Shown here piece by piece: positions 43,284 through 52,975 of a DNA stretch of 64,000 nucleotides (position 1 is the first letter of the stretch; every line of letters begins with the position of its first letter). The stretch comes from Prorocentrum cordatum (Eukaryota; Sar; Dinophyceae; Prorocentrales; Prorocentraceae), in assembly GCA_963575745.1 (NCBI GenBank), contig CAUYUJ010014260.1:935287-999286 (forward strand), written 5' to 3'. A program made the translations under genes and the position numbers. The notes beneath the pieces are model-generated. The model had not been told where the DNA came from, searched no databases, and saw only the letters and a program-made list of their open reading frames with translations.

Positions 43284-44054
43284 TCCGAAAAGCATTGAAC
43301 GGGCATTTGCGATTCTCCTGTCCTCTGTTAATTCTTCTACTCGCCGAGGAGCGCCATTGCGATAGTGGTAGACGCCGTCCGAGTGCGCCCTGTACCTCGG
43401 GCCCATCATGATGGCAGCCAGCCGCGTCACGAGGTGGTCGTTTCCCGCCTTGACGCTAGGGTTCTCGATCAAGCAGAGACTGAGCACGATGAGGGCATCT
43501 CTGAAGAATCCAGTCGGCGGAACGCCCCAAGTGTTCAAGACGCTGTCTGCCTTCTCTGTCACTCGACGGATGGACGCGCCCATATCTTCTGCCCCTCCCT
43601 CAATGTCCGCCTGGACGGTTACAGAACCTCGCATCCTAATCAAACGCGCGAAGCGCTCTGGTTCCCAGCGTCGGAGCACGTCGGCCTCGGCGGCGCCGCT
43701 AGAACTTGCCGCGCCTTGCCCGTTGCGTTCTCGCCGCCTGGGCCCTGCCGACGCACTCGGGACGGTCTCTCTTCTGGGGGGCCGGCTTGACTCCCGTGGC
43801 TCCTGCTTCACATGTGCTCGGAGTCCGTCTCCCGCGTCGCCCACCTCTAGCTTGACGCAGGGGCGTCGTCGCTGGCCAGCACGCAAGGCATGCGGCTCCA
43901 GCGCGGCCCCGCCTCGCAGAAGTATCAGCTTGCGGGCGTCAACGCAGGCGTCGGCTTGGTCCTTCTTCAGTAACTCCAACCGATATTCTCCGGCAGATCT
44001 GACTGCCATGAACTTTCGAATGGGATCTGGTAGGTGCCTGACACGTTGTTCCAC
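43227..44054 (-). pseudogene. 3' segment of the KNTFI/SH3-repeat gene
   Basis: Reads LPDPIRKFMAVRSAGEYRLE, then CVDARKLILLRGGAALEP, a disordered part with two more charged VK(L/Q)E motifs (CVKLEVG, HVKQEP), and a folded-looking C-terminal domain with SVLNTWGVPPTGFFRDALIV and RAHSDGVYHYRNGAPRRVEE. The last ~17 residues (RARENAKKRKMQTTKKT) come from the terminal repeat of foldback element 2, so the native 3' end has been replaced. It joins the previous segment only after a frame change near 44030. Family not recognised. Confidence 0.5.
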
Positions 44055-44722
44055 GCGGTTAACTGCGCCTGAGCGCCCGCGTATATCTCTCCTGCAAAGA
44101 TAACAGGGTGCTCCGCAGCCAACGTAGCGCGCCCACCCGCCTCACCAAAAGCAGCCGGTTCCGTGTCCAGTAGACGTAGGAAATTTTCATTGAGACACTT
44201 CACCGCGGCGAACGACCCTTCCTGCAATTGCACGTCCTCGAGAACCGCTAAGTCAGACCAGGAGCACATATTCACCTCTGGACGAAACAAACGGCTGAAC
44301 CTCACCGAGTGAAGTCGCCCCTGGACCAGGCGAGCTTGCACCATTGACTGGCCGACGTTCAGGATGGGCGGTGACGTCGCCATCACCCGCAAGCGCACCG
44401 CAGTGGCCGGCTCGGCCATTCTCTGACGAAGAGTTTGGAAGATCTCGAAGCGTTCTTGCTTCACGCCGGCGGCGCGCTCTGGCTCAGCAACGGCGCCTTC
44501 TTCCAGCTTCACGCTGGCGGCATGCTCTGGCATCGTATCAGTGCCTTCCTCCTGCTTCACAGCTGGATGTCGCTGCATTCCACCCAGACAGTCGTCTGTG
44601 TCGGCAATGGCGCCCTCCCCCGCCGCGGGGTCCATGTCGCTCACGCAGTGCACCTTAGTGCTCGGCGAGAACAGCATGTCGAGCTCCTTCTGCCTGAACT
44701 TGCGGCGCTGGTGCGTCTTGTT
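44020..44722 (-). pseudogene. Middle segment of the KNTFI/SH3-repeat gene, with VKxE motifs
   Basis: Reading starts in HQRRKFRQKELDMLFSPSTK (open before the ATG at 44677) and contains three spaced AVKQEE, SVKLEE and GVKQER motifs that fit the SUMOylation consensus (hydrophobic-K-x-E). A conserved-looking domain follows (RFSRLFRPEVNMCSW, AQLTAWNNVSGTYQ). The frame differs from both neighbours. Function unknown. Confidence 0.5.
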
Positions 44723-44724
44723 AC

Positions 44725-45840
44725 AGGTGCGATGAAACGCTCGTTGTCGATTGTCCGGACATGCGCGAAGTGGAAATCGGAGTGCATCACATACACGCCA
44801 TCTTTCTCTGTTTGCTGCGGCGGCACCCGATCGATAGTCTTGTTGAAGGGTGCGAGCATGCGCCTTCCGTCCTTCAGCGCCCAGAACGGGCCCTCGCCGT
44901 GCTCGTGGTATGGAATTTTAATGCCACCGGCCCTGAAGGCATCCTCGAGGCACACGTTGTCGAACCTGGCTTCGGACCAACCGAGGGGCGCCCTACGCGG
45001 ACCGTAGAACCTCTTCCCACGTGCGAACTCGTCCGGGGCGTTCTCTCCCACGGGCGAGCTGTCTTGCTTGGCGGCCAGCGAGTCGACGACGCAGTGATAG
45101 AATCGATTGCGTCTGAAGCGCACTAAAACGCACGGAACCTCGCATTGGATGCTGCCGCCCGCAATCTTCCCGACGGCGCCGTAGTAATCGTCGCGAACGG
45201 ACCGGGACACAATTTCGCCGACGCGGAAGCCGTGGAGGTCGGCGGGGACGGGGCACCACGGCTTGGAGACGCTGCTGCACGAAAGATACGGGTTCCCCGT
45301 CGTCAAAGACGCCGCGGGGCAAACCCAGACATCACCTCCTCTAAATGCGACCCGCACGTCGTCGGAGCCGTCGGTGGATATGCCGACCACCTTTCCGCGA
45401 GCTCCGAAATACACATCCCGCTGAAGCCAGTAGACCACTTCTCCATGGGTGAAAACAACGGGGCGGGCGCCCGCGGGAAGTGCGTTCGGCAACCCCTCAG
45501 CGGCGCCATCGTCGGTGAGCTCCCGCATAACGAAGCCGCCGTCCTCGACCAGCTTGGGCCGCCGTCCTCGACCCGGCTTGGGGATGGTTCTAGGCGTCGT
45601 CAAAGACGTCGACGGGCAAACCCAGACATCACCTCCTCGAAATGCGACTCGCACGGCGTCGGAGCCGTCGGTGAACATGCCGACCACCTTTCCCCGAGCT
45701 CCGAAAGAACCATCCCGCTCGCGCCAGTAAACTAATTGTCCATGAGTGAAAACAACGGGGAGGGCGTCCGCGGGGAGTGCGTTCAGCAACTCCTCAGCGG
45801 CGCGATCGTCGGTGAGCTCCCACATGACGAAACCGCCGCC
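44725..45840 (-). pseudogene. Three SH3-like beta-barrel repeats (5' half of broken gene)
   Basis: Two units are nearly identical: PVVFTHGQLVYWRERDGSFG...ARGKVVG...VRVAFRGGDVWVCPSTSL and its partner about 99 residues later, matching a 297 bp direct DNA duplication (45301-45410 against 45598-45706). A third, diverged unit reads GEIVSRSVRDDYYGAVGKIA with VLVRFRRNRFYHCVV. The repeat looks like a small barrel of the KOW, Tudor or MIB/HERC2 kind, which often bind nucleic acid or peptide. After it comes an uncharacterised domain (KRFYGPRRAPLGWSEARFDN). The frame changes at about 45840 and about 44725. Confidence 0.55.
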
Positions 45841-46094
45841 CGCGCGGAATCGAAACCGAGCAGGTATTGGTCGTCCTGGCAGGAGGCATTGATCGGGAGC
45901 TGTTTGTCAAGGTCGATGAAGGCGTCGACTATGCTCGTGCGGGACATCTGACGGCACGCTGGCGGCGCCGAGGCGCTGCGTTGCGAAGCCACCTGGCTCT
46001 CGCAAGTGAGATTGATGAACGTGTTCTTCACCTCAATGCACGCCGGCTCCTCCGACTGGTTACGAGCGGGGGAACGGCCCCGGACGAACGCCAT
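45840..46094 (-). pseudogene. N-terminal KNTFI segment of the SH3-repeat gene
   Basis: An ATG in good context (ACCATGG, 46094) opens MAFVRGRSPARNQ, then IEVKNTFINL and a Ser-rich SQRSASAPP. From memory, a KNTFI motif followed by an RS.SAP run recurs in many unrelated dinoflagellate proteins near the N terminus. Its role is not known to me. A frame change of one base near 45840 links it to the SH3-like repeats. Confidence 0.5.
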
Positions 46095-46690
46095 GGTTTT
46101 CACGCAAGTGCTTTGCTGTACGGAATACAGAAGTACCTCGAGTGCACAGTGGGCGAGTATGATGAGCAAGACACAAATGTCTGCAAATCAGAACTTGAGC
46201 AAAAATGCGTACGACGTCTGCTTGCGCCGAGGTCATCCTTGCAAAGCGGGGCTGAGAACGAAACGCTGATATCTGCGCGCCGCTAGCCTTGACGGAGATC
46301 TTCGGCCAATTACCCACGGAGGAGCTTCGTCCACCTTCGCAGGACAAGGTTTGGACTCACCTTTTTGTCAAAACAGGCACGCAGATCATCGACCGTTTCT
46401 GGTCCCACTTGAGAGCGCACCTGGGCAAGCGCGCGCACAAGGTCAACAACATATCCATGTGTCGACGTACTCGTTCTGCTCAGTGGACGTACTGGGAGAA
46501 AGGCCAAGACTTGTGGGTCCGCACAGGTGAGATGCTGAGGACTCTCTATTGATACTTAGCCGCGTAGGTATTTGTAGGCACTGCAAAGGCACTTGCAACT
46601 TTGTGCGCGAAAAACAACTATGGCAAGTCAATGACAGGTGATCGCAGATTGAATGAAACATTGGAACAGCGATGAGGTGGATCACAGGGG
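46095..46690. other. Upstream region of the KNTFI gene; nothing recognised
   Basis: No spliced-leader remnant or promoter motif was seen. Confidence 0.4.
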
Positions 46691-46694
46691 GGGA

Positions 46695-46695
<1 letters not shown>

Positions 46696-46736
<41 letters not shown>

Positions 46737-47410
46737 TCACTAGCGATCCCATTGCCGATCTAACTATCGATCTCACTCGATCGATCTCACGATCGATCTC
46801 ACAAACGATTTCGTTATCGGTCTAACGATCGACCTCACTATCGATTTCAATATCGATCCCACTATCGATCGATCTCGCTATCGATACCGCTATCGAACTT
46901 ACGATCGGTCTCACTATCGATTTCATGGTCCATCTCAGTATCGATTTCACTATCGATCTCACTATCGATCCCACGATCGATCTCGCTATCGACCGTACTA
47001 TCGATCTCTCTCGATCGATCTTACCATCGATATCCCTTGATCGATGTCACTGTCGATCTCTCTCTCGGTCTCACTACCGGTCTCAATATCGATCCCACGA
47101 TCGATCGATTTCACTAAAGACACCACTATCGATCTCACTATCGATATGAATCTCGATCTCATGGTCCATCTCACTATCGATCCCACTATCGCTCTCACTA
47201 TCGATCCTACAATCGATCTCACTATCAATGTCACTCGATCGATCTCACGATCGATCTCACTATCGATTTCACTATCGGTCCCACTCTCGATGTCACTATC
47301 GATCTCACTATCGATCTCACTATCGATTCCACGATCGATCTCACTATCGGTTTCACTATCGATCTCACTATCGATCTCACAATCGATTTTGTCATCGGTC
47401 TCACTATCGT
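46696..47410 (+). repeat. (AT)n then TCGATCTCACTA satellite
   Basis: AT run 46696-46738, preceded by GGTGGATCACAGGGGGGG, which is the inverse of the end of satellite unit III (42385-42403). Then about 55 copies of the 12 bp word with frequent ACGATCGATC variants. Confidence 0.9.
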
Positions 47411-47730
47411 TTTCGCACCAGCGGGACGCCGGGACACCGGCGGGACACCGCGCGCCACTGCTTGCCGGAGGGGAAATGATTTGGTCCGGCCGGGGCCCAG
47501 CCACAAGCGGGACATCGGCGGGACTCCGGCGGGACACCGCACGCCACCGCTTGCCGGAGGGAAAATTATTTGGTCCGGCCCCGCCTCAGCCACAGGAGAC
47601 TTTCCTCTCGCCCGCCCACGCAGCTTCGCCTCGACCGCACGCACGGCACGCACGAACACGAAACCGAAACGATTTCCCGGTGCGGGGGCTCTCCGTTCCA
47701 CTTCGATCTCACCCCCTCACCTCTGATACC
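47411..47730 (+). repeat. Satellite element tail, second copy
   Basis: Two sub-units with GCTTGCCGGAGG and ATTTGGTCCGG, then the same tail as 41440-41570 (ACGCAGCTTCGCCTCG, CGAAACGATTTCCC, CTCCGTTCCACT). This marks the right end of the composite element. Confidence 0.8.
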
Positions 47731-47789
47731 CAGGCCTATGCACATGTGCATGTAGCAATTCAAACCGAAGTCGGAGCTACGCCCTGTGT

Positions 47790-47975
47790 GAGGAGGCGAC
47801 AACGCACTCCCACCCCCAGTCCCAACGCCCACCCCCGAGCCCGCGATCCAGGGGGTCGGGACTGGGGGTGGGGGTGGTTTCCTCCATTCCTGGACCCCGA
47901 AAACCCACCCCCACCCCCAGTCCCGACCCCTGGATCGCGGGTTCGGAAATGGAGTCGGGACTGGGGGGGGGGGGG
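47790..47975. repeat. Inverted repeats of CCCACCCCCAGTCCC
   Basis: CCCACCCCCAGTCCC at about 47809 and 47908, and the complementary GGGACTGGGGGTGGG at about 47858 and 47953, around GATCCAGGGG/CCCCTGGATC. It can fold into GC-rich hairpins. Confidence 0.7.
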
Positions 47976-47999
47976 TTCGCCTTCTCACTGTGGTCCTGT

Positions 48000-48262
48000 A
48001 GCCCCCCCCCCCCCCTGCTCCTCCTCCTCTCCTCCTCCTCCTCCTCCTCCTCCTCCTCCTCCTCCCCCCATCCTCCTCCTCCGCCCCCTCCTCCCCCCCC
48101 CATCCTCCTCCTCCTCCTCCTCCTCCTCCTCCTCCTCCTCCTCCTCCTCCTCCTCCTCGTCCTCGTCCTCCTCCTCCTCCTCCTCCTCCTCCTCCTCCTC
48201 CTCCTCCTCGTCCTCCTTGTCCTCCTCGTCCTCCTCGTCCTCCTCCTCCTCCTCCTCCACCC
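48000..48262. repeat. (CTC)n tract
   Basis: Over 200 bases of CTC units with rare GTC and CCC, inside or next to the kinase intron. Confidence 0.95.
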
Positions 48263-48393
48263 CCCCGCCCCTCGCGGCGCCAGGGACGCCCGAACGCGGC
48301 CTCGATGCGCCCAGAACGGCCCGAAGGAGCCCCGCGGCCGCCCGCTGCGGGCCCGGGGGGCGGCCCCAGCTGCGCTCGGGAGGCCCCGCTCGC

Positions 48394-48456
48394 CTGCTTC
48401 TCGGCCTTCACGCAGTGGTACATCTGGTGCTTCAGGATGCTGGCCTTCGACATCGC
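48394..48456 (-). CDS. AGC-type protein kinase, helix C exon
   Basis: Exactly 21 codons, AMSKASILKHQMYHCVKAEK plus Q, matching the post-VAIK segment of PKG/PKA-like kinases (MSKxxI...HV..EK), with the helix C Glu present. It follows the P-loop exon in frame across an 86 base intron and ends at CAG before GCGAGC, a possible GC donor. No hinge exon was found nearby. Confidence 0.65.
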
Positions 48457-48542
48457 CTCGCCGCGCGCCGCGCGGCGGGAGCACACCGAGGCGGACCGAG
48501 GCGAGGGACGAGGAGGAGGGCGCCGCTCGGCCCGAGGCGCGC
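48457..48542 (-). other. 86 base GC-AG intron in kinase gene
   Basis: Starts GCGCGCC and ends GGCGAG. Excising it joins FALK to AMSKASILK in frame, the expected kinase order. Reading through it breaks the kinase pattern. Confidence 0.6.
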
Positions 48543-48610
48543 CTTCAGCGCGAAGCACCTGAAGGTCTTCGGGCATCTCACCAGCGTCACGGTGCCAAAG
48601 TTCCCCGTGC
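48543..48610 (-). CDS. AGC-type protein kinase, P-loop exon
   Basis: The 68 base exon reads GTGNFGTVTLVRC then KTFRCFALK: glycine-rich loop GxGxFGxV, then ALK with the ATP-binding Lys. It begins after CAG (48613-48611). Typical AGC kinases read LGTGxFGxVxLV here. The upstream exon was not identified. It shares class and strand with the C-lobe exons at 15.9-17.3 kb. Confidence 0.7.
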
Positions 48611-49790
48611 CTGGGTCGGTGTCCCGACTCACTCCTCGATCTCGCATCCCTCCCCCTCTTCTTCCCTCCCCCCCAAAATCCTTCTCCTCCTTCGTCCTGA
48701 ACCTTGTGCCCCTCCTCCCTCTCTCCTTCTCTACCCTTTTCCCTTCCTCCCCAGATCCTCCCCATCCCCCTGTTCCTCCTCTTCCTCCTCCTCCTCATCA
48801 TCCTCCTCCCTTCCCCCCAAACCCTCCCGCTGGTAGCCCTTCTCTACGTCCCCTCGCCCCTGTCCAAGGGCTTCGACATGACGGTTGGACAACGACGTGT
48901 GGCCCCGTAAGGCTGTGCATGATGAAGGTTGCATGATGAAGGTTGCATCGAGATCGTCAACGTACCTGTCGTGGTCGCCGTGGTTGCCACAAACGCCACA
49001 AACCTGCAAAGTGACACTCGTCAATATCACCACTGCGGTCGTCACTGATGGGAGAGTCAACTGTCAATAACGAGGACAACTAAACTTATGAGGGAATAGA
49101 AAGCACACGGTGATGAGGACAGCCGCATGCCTACGAGGATGTGGGGAAGCCGCAATGATGACAATGATGAGACTCACCACCATCACGTGCGGGGCCACTG
49201 TGAAATTACCACTCGTGATCCCGACGGCTGCGACGATGGACAGCCACCGCTCCCTGCAGCTAGGCACTGCCGACGACCTCTCGGCCAGGCCACCGCGGTG
49301 CGCAATATGGGCCGGCGGAGTGAGCGAAGCGATTAAATAATTTCGAGCACCCAGAGAAGTGTCGAAACAATGTCGAACGAAAATCGCCTCCCAAAGCCCG
49401 ACACGTGGAAACCCTCCAGCTTCGGTACTTTCTTGGTGCTCGAAATTCTTTCTGGCGGTTCAAGCTAAAGTAGGTTGGAACATCATAACGGTATGGGGCG
49501 GACTGGGTCAGGAGGAAGAAAGACTTAGTGCGCCGGAGCGAAAGGAGAGGGCGCGTATTCGAACTGTGCCATCAACTTCGCCGATAGAAGCGGTGAACGT
49601 AGAACCGCACGATGGAATTATGATTACGTGCTTATTGTGAACCTGACCGCTGCACCAGGATAGCACCGAGCCAAGGTCAAGTGTAGGGGAGCGCACGAGT
49701 TTGCAAATTCTCTGTCGGGCTCCAAACAATGAACCACCCAACCTACCGGGTGCAACCAAGCGAAGCCATCTCTCATGTGCGATCTGCGAT
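48611..49790. other. CT-rich, then unassigned
   Basis: CT-rich 48640-48830; no gene recognised beyond the kinase exons. Confidence 0.4.
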
Positions 49791-49794
49791 GGGG

Positions 49795-50130
49795 CCCTAG
49801 CGTGTGGGACCCAACCGAGTGGGACCCTATGGTGTGGGACACTGTCGTGTGTGACTGTAATGTGCAGGACCGTTCCGAGCGGGATTTACCATGTGGGAGC
49901 CGATGGCGTGGGACCCTATCGGATGGGGCCCAGTTGCGTGGGACCCGATGGTGTGAGATCCTTTCGTGCGCGGTGTGAGACCCTGATGCGTGGGATTCTT
50001 TGGGTACAAAGATACTGCCAGCCGTTGGGGACCCTGTCGTGTGGGGCGCTATCGTGAGGGACGCGATCGTGTAGGACATTACCGCGTGGGACCCTATCGT
50101 GAGGAACCCTCTCGTGTGGGGCCCTATGGG
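49795..50130 (+). repeat. ~17 bp GTGGGACCCTATCGTGT minisatellite
   Basis: About 18 degenerate units with core GTGGGACCC(T/G)AT. Confidence 0.8.
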
Positions 50131-51090
50131 CCCTCTCCATCGCGTCCGTGAGTACTTCGAAGAATCATGGCCAAACTCTCCAAATCGATTGGCTGCTTTC
50201 TCACGCAACAGGAGGGGCACTTGTCCAACTTGGTGTTTGGCTAAGAGCGATGTCCCATGGACAGGTGACCCTCAACGTCTACCGATGCTGCAATCTGGAG
50301 CTCTCATCTCGGCAACAATCAATCAAGCAATGTGCGCATTGACGCACGCTTCGAAAGCCTCTCCTTCCAAGCACACCAGGGAACCGCGTGGGATACGACA
50401 GGCTCCTCGCCGCCAGTGCAGTAGGCCGGGGGAAGAGAGCTGGGCATGATTAAGCCATGGCTTATGCGACTAGCAAAAATGCCCAGCGGGAAAATTCCGC
50501 TTGACGTAGCTTCGCCAAACTTGCTGGATGGGTGGACGGCGCATGCTGTAACTATGTACCCCCTCCGTCTGCCCTACTAACGCAGCGAATCGCGCCTTGC
50601 GTTCAATTATTGAGGCCCCACATAATCAAACGCATCTCTTGGCGGACGCCCTCCGCGCACGGCGTCGCGCTCGAGACAGAACTTCCTGAGCTACACTGGC
50701 TTGAATCATAATGGCTACGGCGGGTCAGGGATGAACGATAGGCAAGACACGTCGACACGGCACAAGGCTAATTATGTAAGGAATGCCGTGGGCATCGTCC
50801 TCGCTCGTTGAGAATGTCGGGCGGCAAAGGTGAACCGGCAACGACAACCTCCGAACTCAACGTCCTCGCTGCATCCTCGGACTCAGCGTCTGTCCCATCC
50901 TCATCATCCGCCTCGTCCCCAACCTCCTCATCACCTGCCTACTCTGGCGATGTCCTCCCCCTCCTCCTACTTGACAGATCTCTTTTCTTTTCATCGTTCA
51001 GGGTCCTTCTCTCGTCTCCTCCTAATGTCCCCTTGCCTGCATTATCGACCACGGGTGACATGTTGGGCTTGCGGCGGAAACGGAGCTATA
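50131..51090. other. Unassigned; holds relict leader at 50700-50720
   Basis: Apart from the leader remnant no feature was recognised. Confidence 0.4.
50700..50720 (-). other. Lone relict spliced leader
   Basis: On the - strand 18 of 21 positions match DinoSL without its variable first base: CCGTAGCCATT is unbroken, then three mismatches, then TCAAG. The following bases are CC rather than GT, so it is not an intact SL-RNA donor. The ~600 bases downstream on the - strand show no recognisable coding. Confidence 0.6.
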
Positions 51091-51097
51091 AGACTGC

Positions 51098-51192
51098 TGC
51101 CCATGACGCCGATGTGCTCCAGCGAGTCGAAGTCGTATAGCGTCTCCGCCTTGCGCTCGCGCAAGTTCGCGTCGCTCAGGCTGCTCAGGTAT
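51098..51192 (-). CDS. Isolated hypothetical exon
   Basis: After an AG acceptor (CTACAG, ending 51193) the frame reads YLSSLSDANLRERKAETLYD then FDSLEHIGVMG, protein-like and rich in G/C third positions, and runs into a possible GC donor (ATGGGCAGC). Flanking exons were not found and the family is not recognised. Confidence 0.4.
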
Positions 51193-52769
51193 CTGTAGTT
51201 TGCTGCCGTTTGGATCGCAGCTTGGCCACGCCCGCTTCGCACGCGGCCCCTCTCGGCAAACACAGATCCTGCCCTGTCCCCCATCTGGCCCTGCCCGCAA
51301 CTCCATGCGGCCCCCCCGCGCCGACGAGCCTGGGGAAACGCCAGGGGGAAGATTCGGGCTGGCGATGCCATGCTGGATCTGGATCCCACTGGGGCTGATC
51401 ATGGATCCCCATGATGCCGAACCCAAACGGGGGCCGAACCAAGGATGGGGCGCTGGCCTCCCGCAAGAGGCAGGCGTGGCAGCGGCGTGGCATTCCGCGG
51501 CGACCCTGCAGCCCTCCTGCCTGCTCGACATCATCTGTCCTCCGCCTCCCCCGTCCTCCTCCTTCTCCTCCCTCCCTGCCTCCCTGGCTCCCTCTCTACC
51601 TGCGCCCTGCGCCTCTACCCGCGGCACTCCTCCCTCTGATCGAGCTCCTCCTCCTCTTCCCTCCCCCGCCTCCGCCACCTCCTGTCCCGTCACCCGTCCG
51701 TCCGCCCTCCCCCCTTCTCTTCCTCCCTCCGCCTTCCAGCTCACCCCCCACTCCATACCCCTCCCACCTCCCTAGTGCCGCGTACGTTTGTTTCTTTGCA
51801 TTGAGCCAGTTGCAATGACGGGGGGCGGTGGGTTCTCGAAATGTGGCATGCCATGCCACTTCCTCCGATCCAGCGACCAGAATCCTGAGCAAGATTATGC
51901 AACGGCTGCACGGATGGAGGGCAATTCCTTTTCAAAACGGAGCTCGCGCTGTAGACCCCCTCACCCTCCCAGGCCGAACATGACAATTCGTGCAGCCGGT
52001 ACACGGGCGGAAGAATGTGGGGTCGCCCGTGGGTTCCGCGGAGTGGAATCGATCGATGCTATGCGCAGGCGCTGGGAAGCACCGATCGGCCCGTGGGCAC
52101 ACCTGACCATCCCTGGGAACGGCCCTCCGAGCTGCTGCCAGAGCCTCCCCCCGCACGCGCTTTGCTGAGCATCGCCCAGCAGGTGGTCGAGCATGTTGCA
52201 ATCGACGAGCTTCCCTTGGGCAGGTGCACCTGGTGAGTATGAGCACTGCTGCTCCGAGGCACACTGTTTTGGTCAACGTCCAACACCCACTGGAGGTGAC
52301 CTCAATGCCACCCAAACAACCTTCGTCTGCGTTGAAGAAGGCTACTCATGACTCTCGGTGCGGCTGTGCCAGCTCAGTGGTCCTGAAGTGGGACGGGAGT
52401 GAGGGTGGAGAGGACGAAGGTGAGGGGCGTGAGATATGGGGAGAGCGGGGAGGTGGGAAAAAGGAATCAGCGAGCCTGGTGCGCTCGCACCACATACTGT
52501 CCCTTCCTTCTGGCGATGTTCAATTGCGCTCATCCCTTTCCATTGGACGAACACGGGTGTGAGCTCGAAGCAGGACTCCAGGGTGGTGGCGCCCGCAGTG
52601 CCTCAGCCCCGACAGGCAGAGCACAGTGGACGGGGCAGGAGGGGTAGGGGAAAGACAAGAGAGAAGGCAGTTCGGTCGGTGAGCGCAGCGGCGGCACTCG
52701 GCGCCTTCCAGACCCCTCACGGCCGGAGATGGAGAGGTGAGGCCAGCAGCAGGGGGGGGGGTGGAGAAG
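51193..52769. other. Unassigned; CT-rich 51530-51770
   Basis: No gene recognised. Confidence 0.4.
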
Positions 52770-52975
52770 CAGCGGGGAGGCGGGGGACGGAGGCACACTG
52801 GACGAGGGCCGAGGCAAGCTGCATGCCGGAGATGCAGGACGCACAAGACTTGTGTCGGAGAGCCCTGGAGAAGGAGGCCGGAGGCAGGGGGACGGAGGCA
52901 GACTGGACGAGGGTCGGGGCAGGGTGCACGCAGGAGACGCGCGCAAGACTCTTGTGCCGGAGGGCCCGGATAGGA
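52770..52975 (+). repeat. ~105 bp tandem duplication
   Basis: Two diverged units share ACTGGACGAGGG(C/T)CG and a GAGA(T/C)GC....CAAGACT(C)TTGTG centre. Confidence 0.6.

Noticed and set aside
47044-48936. 630-codon + frame
   Set aside because: Made of satellite (SISLS runs), tail repeat and (CTC)n Ser runs; the true coding there is kinase exons on the other strand.
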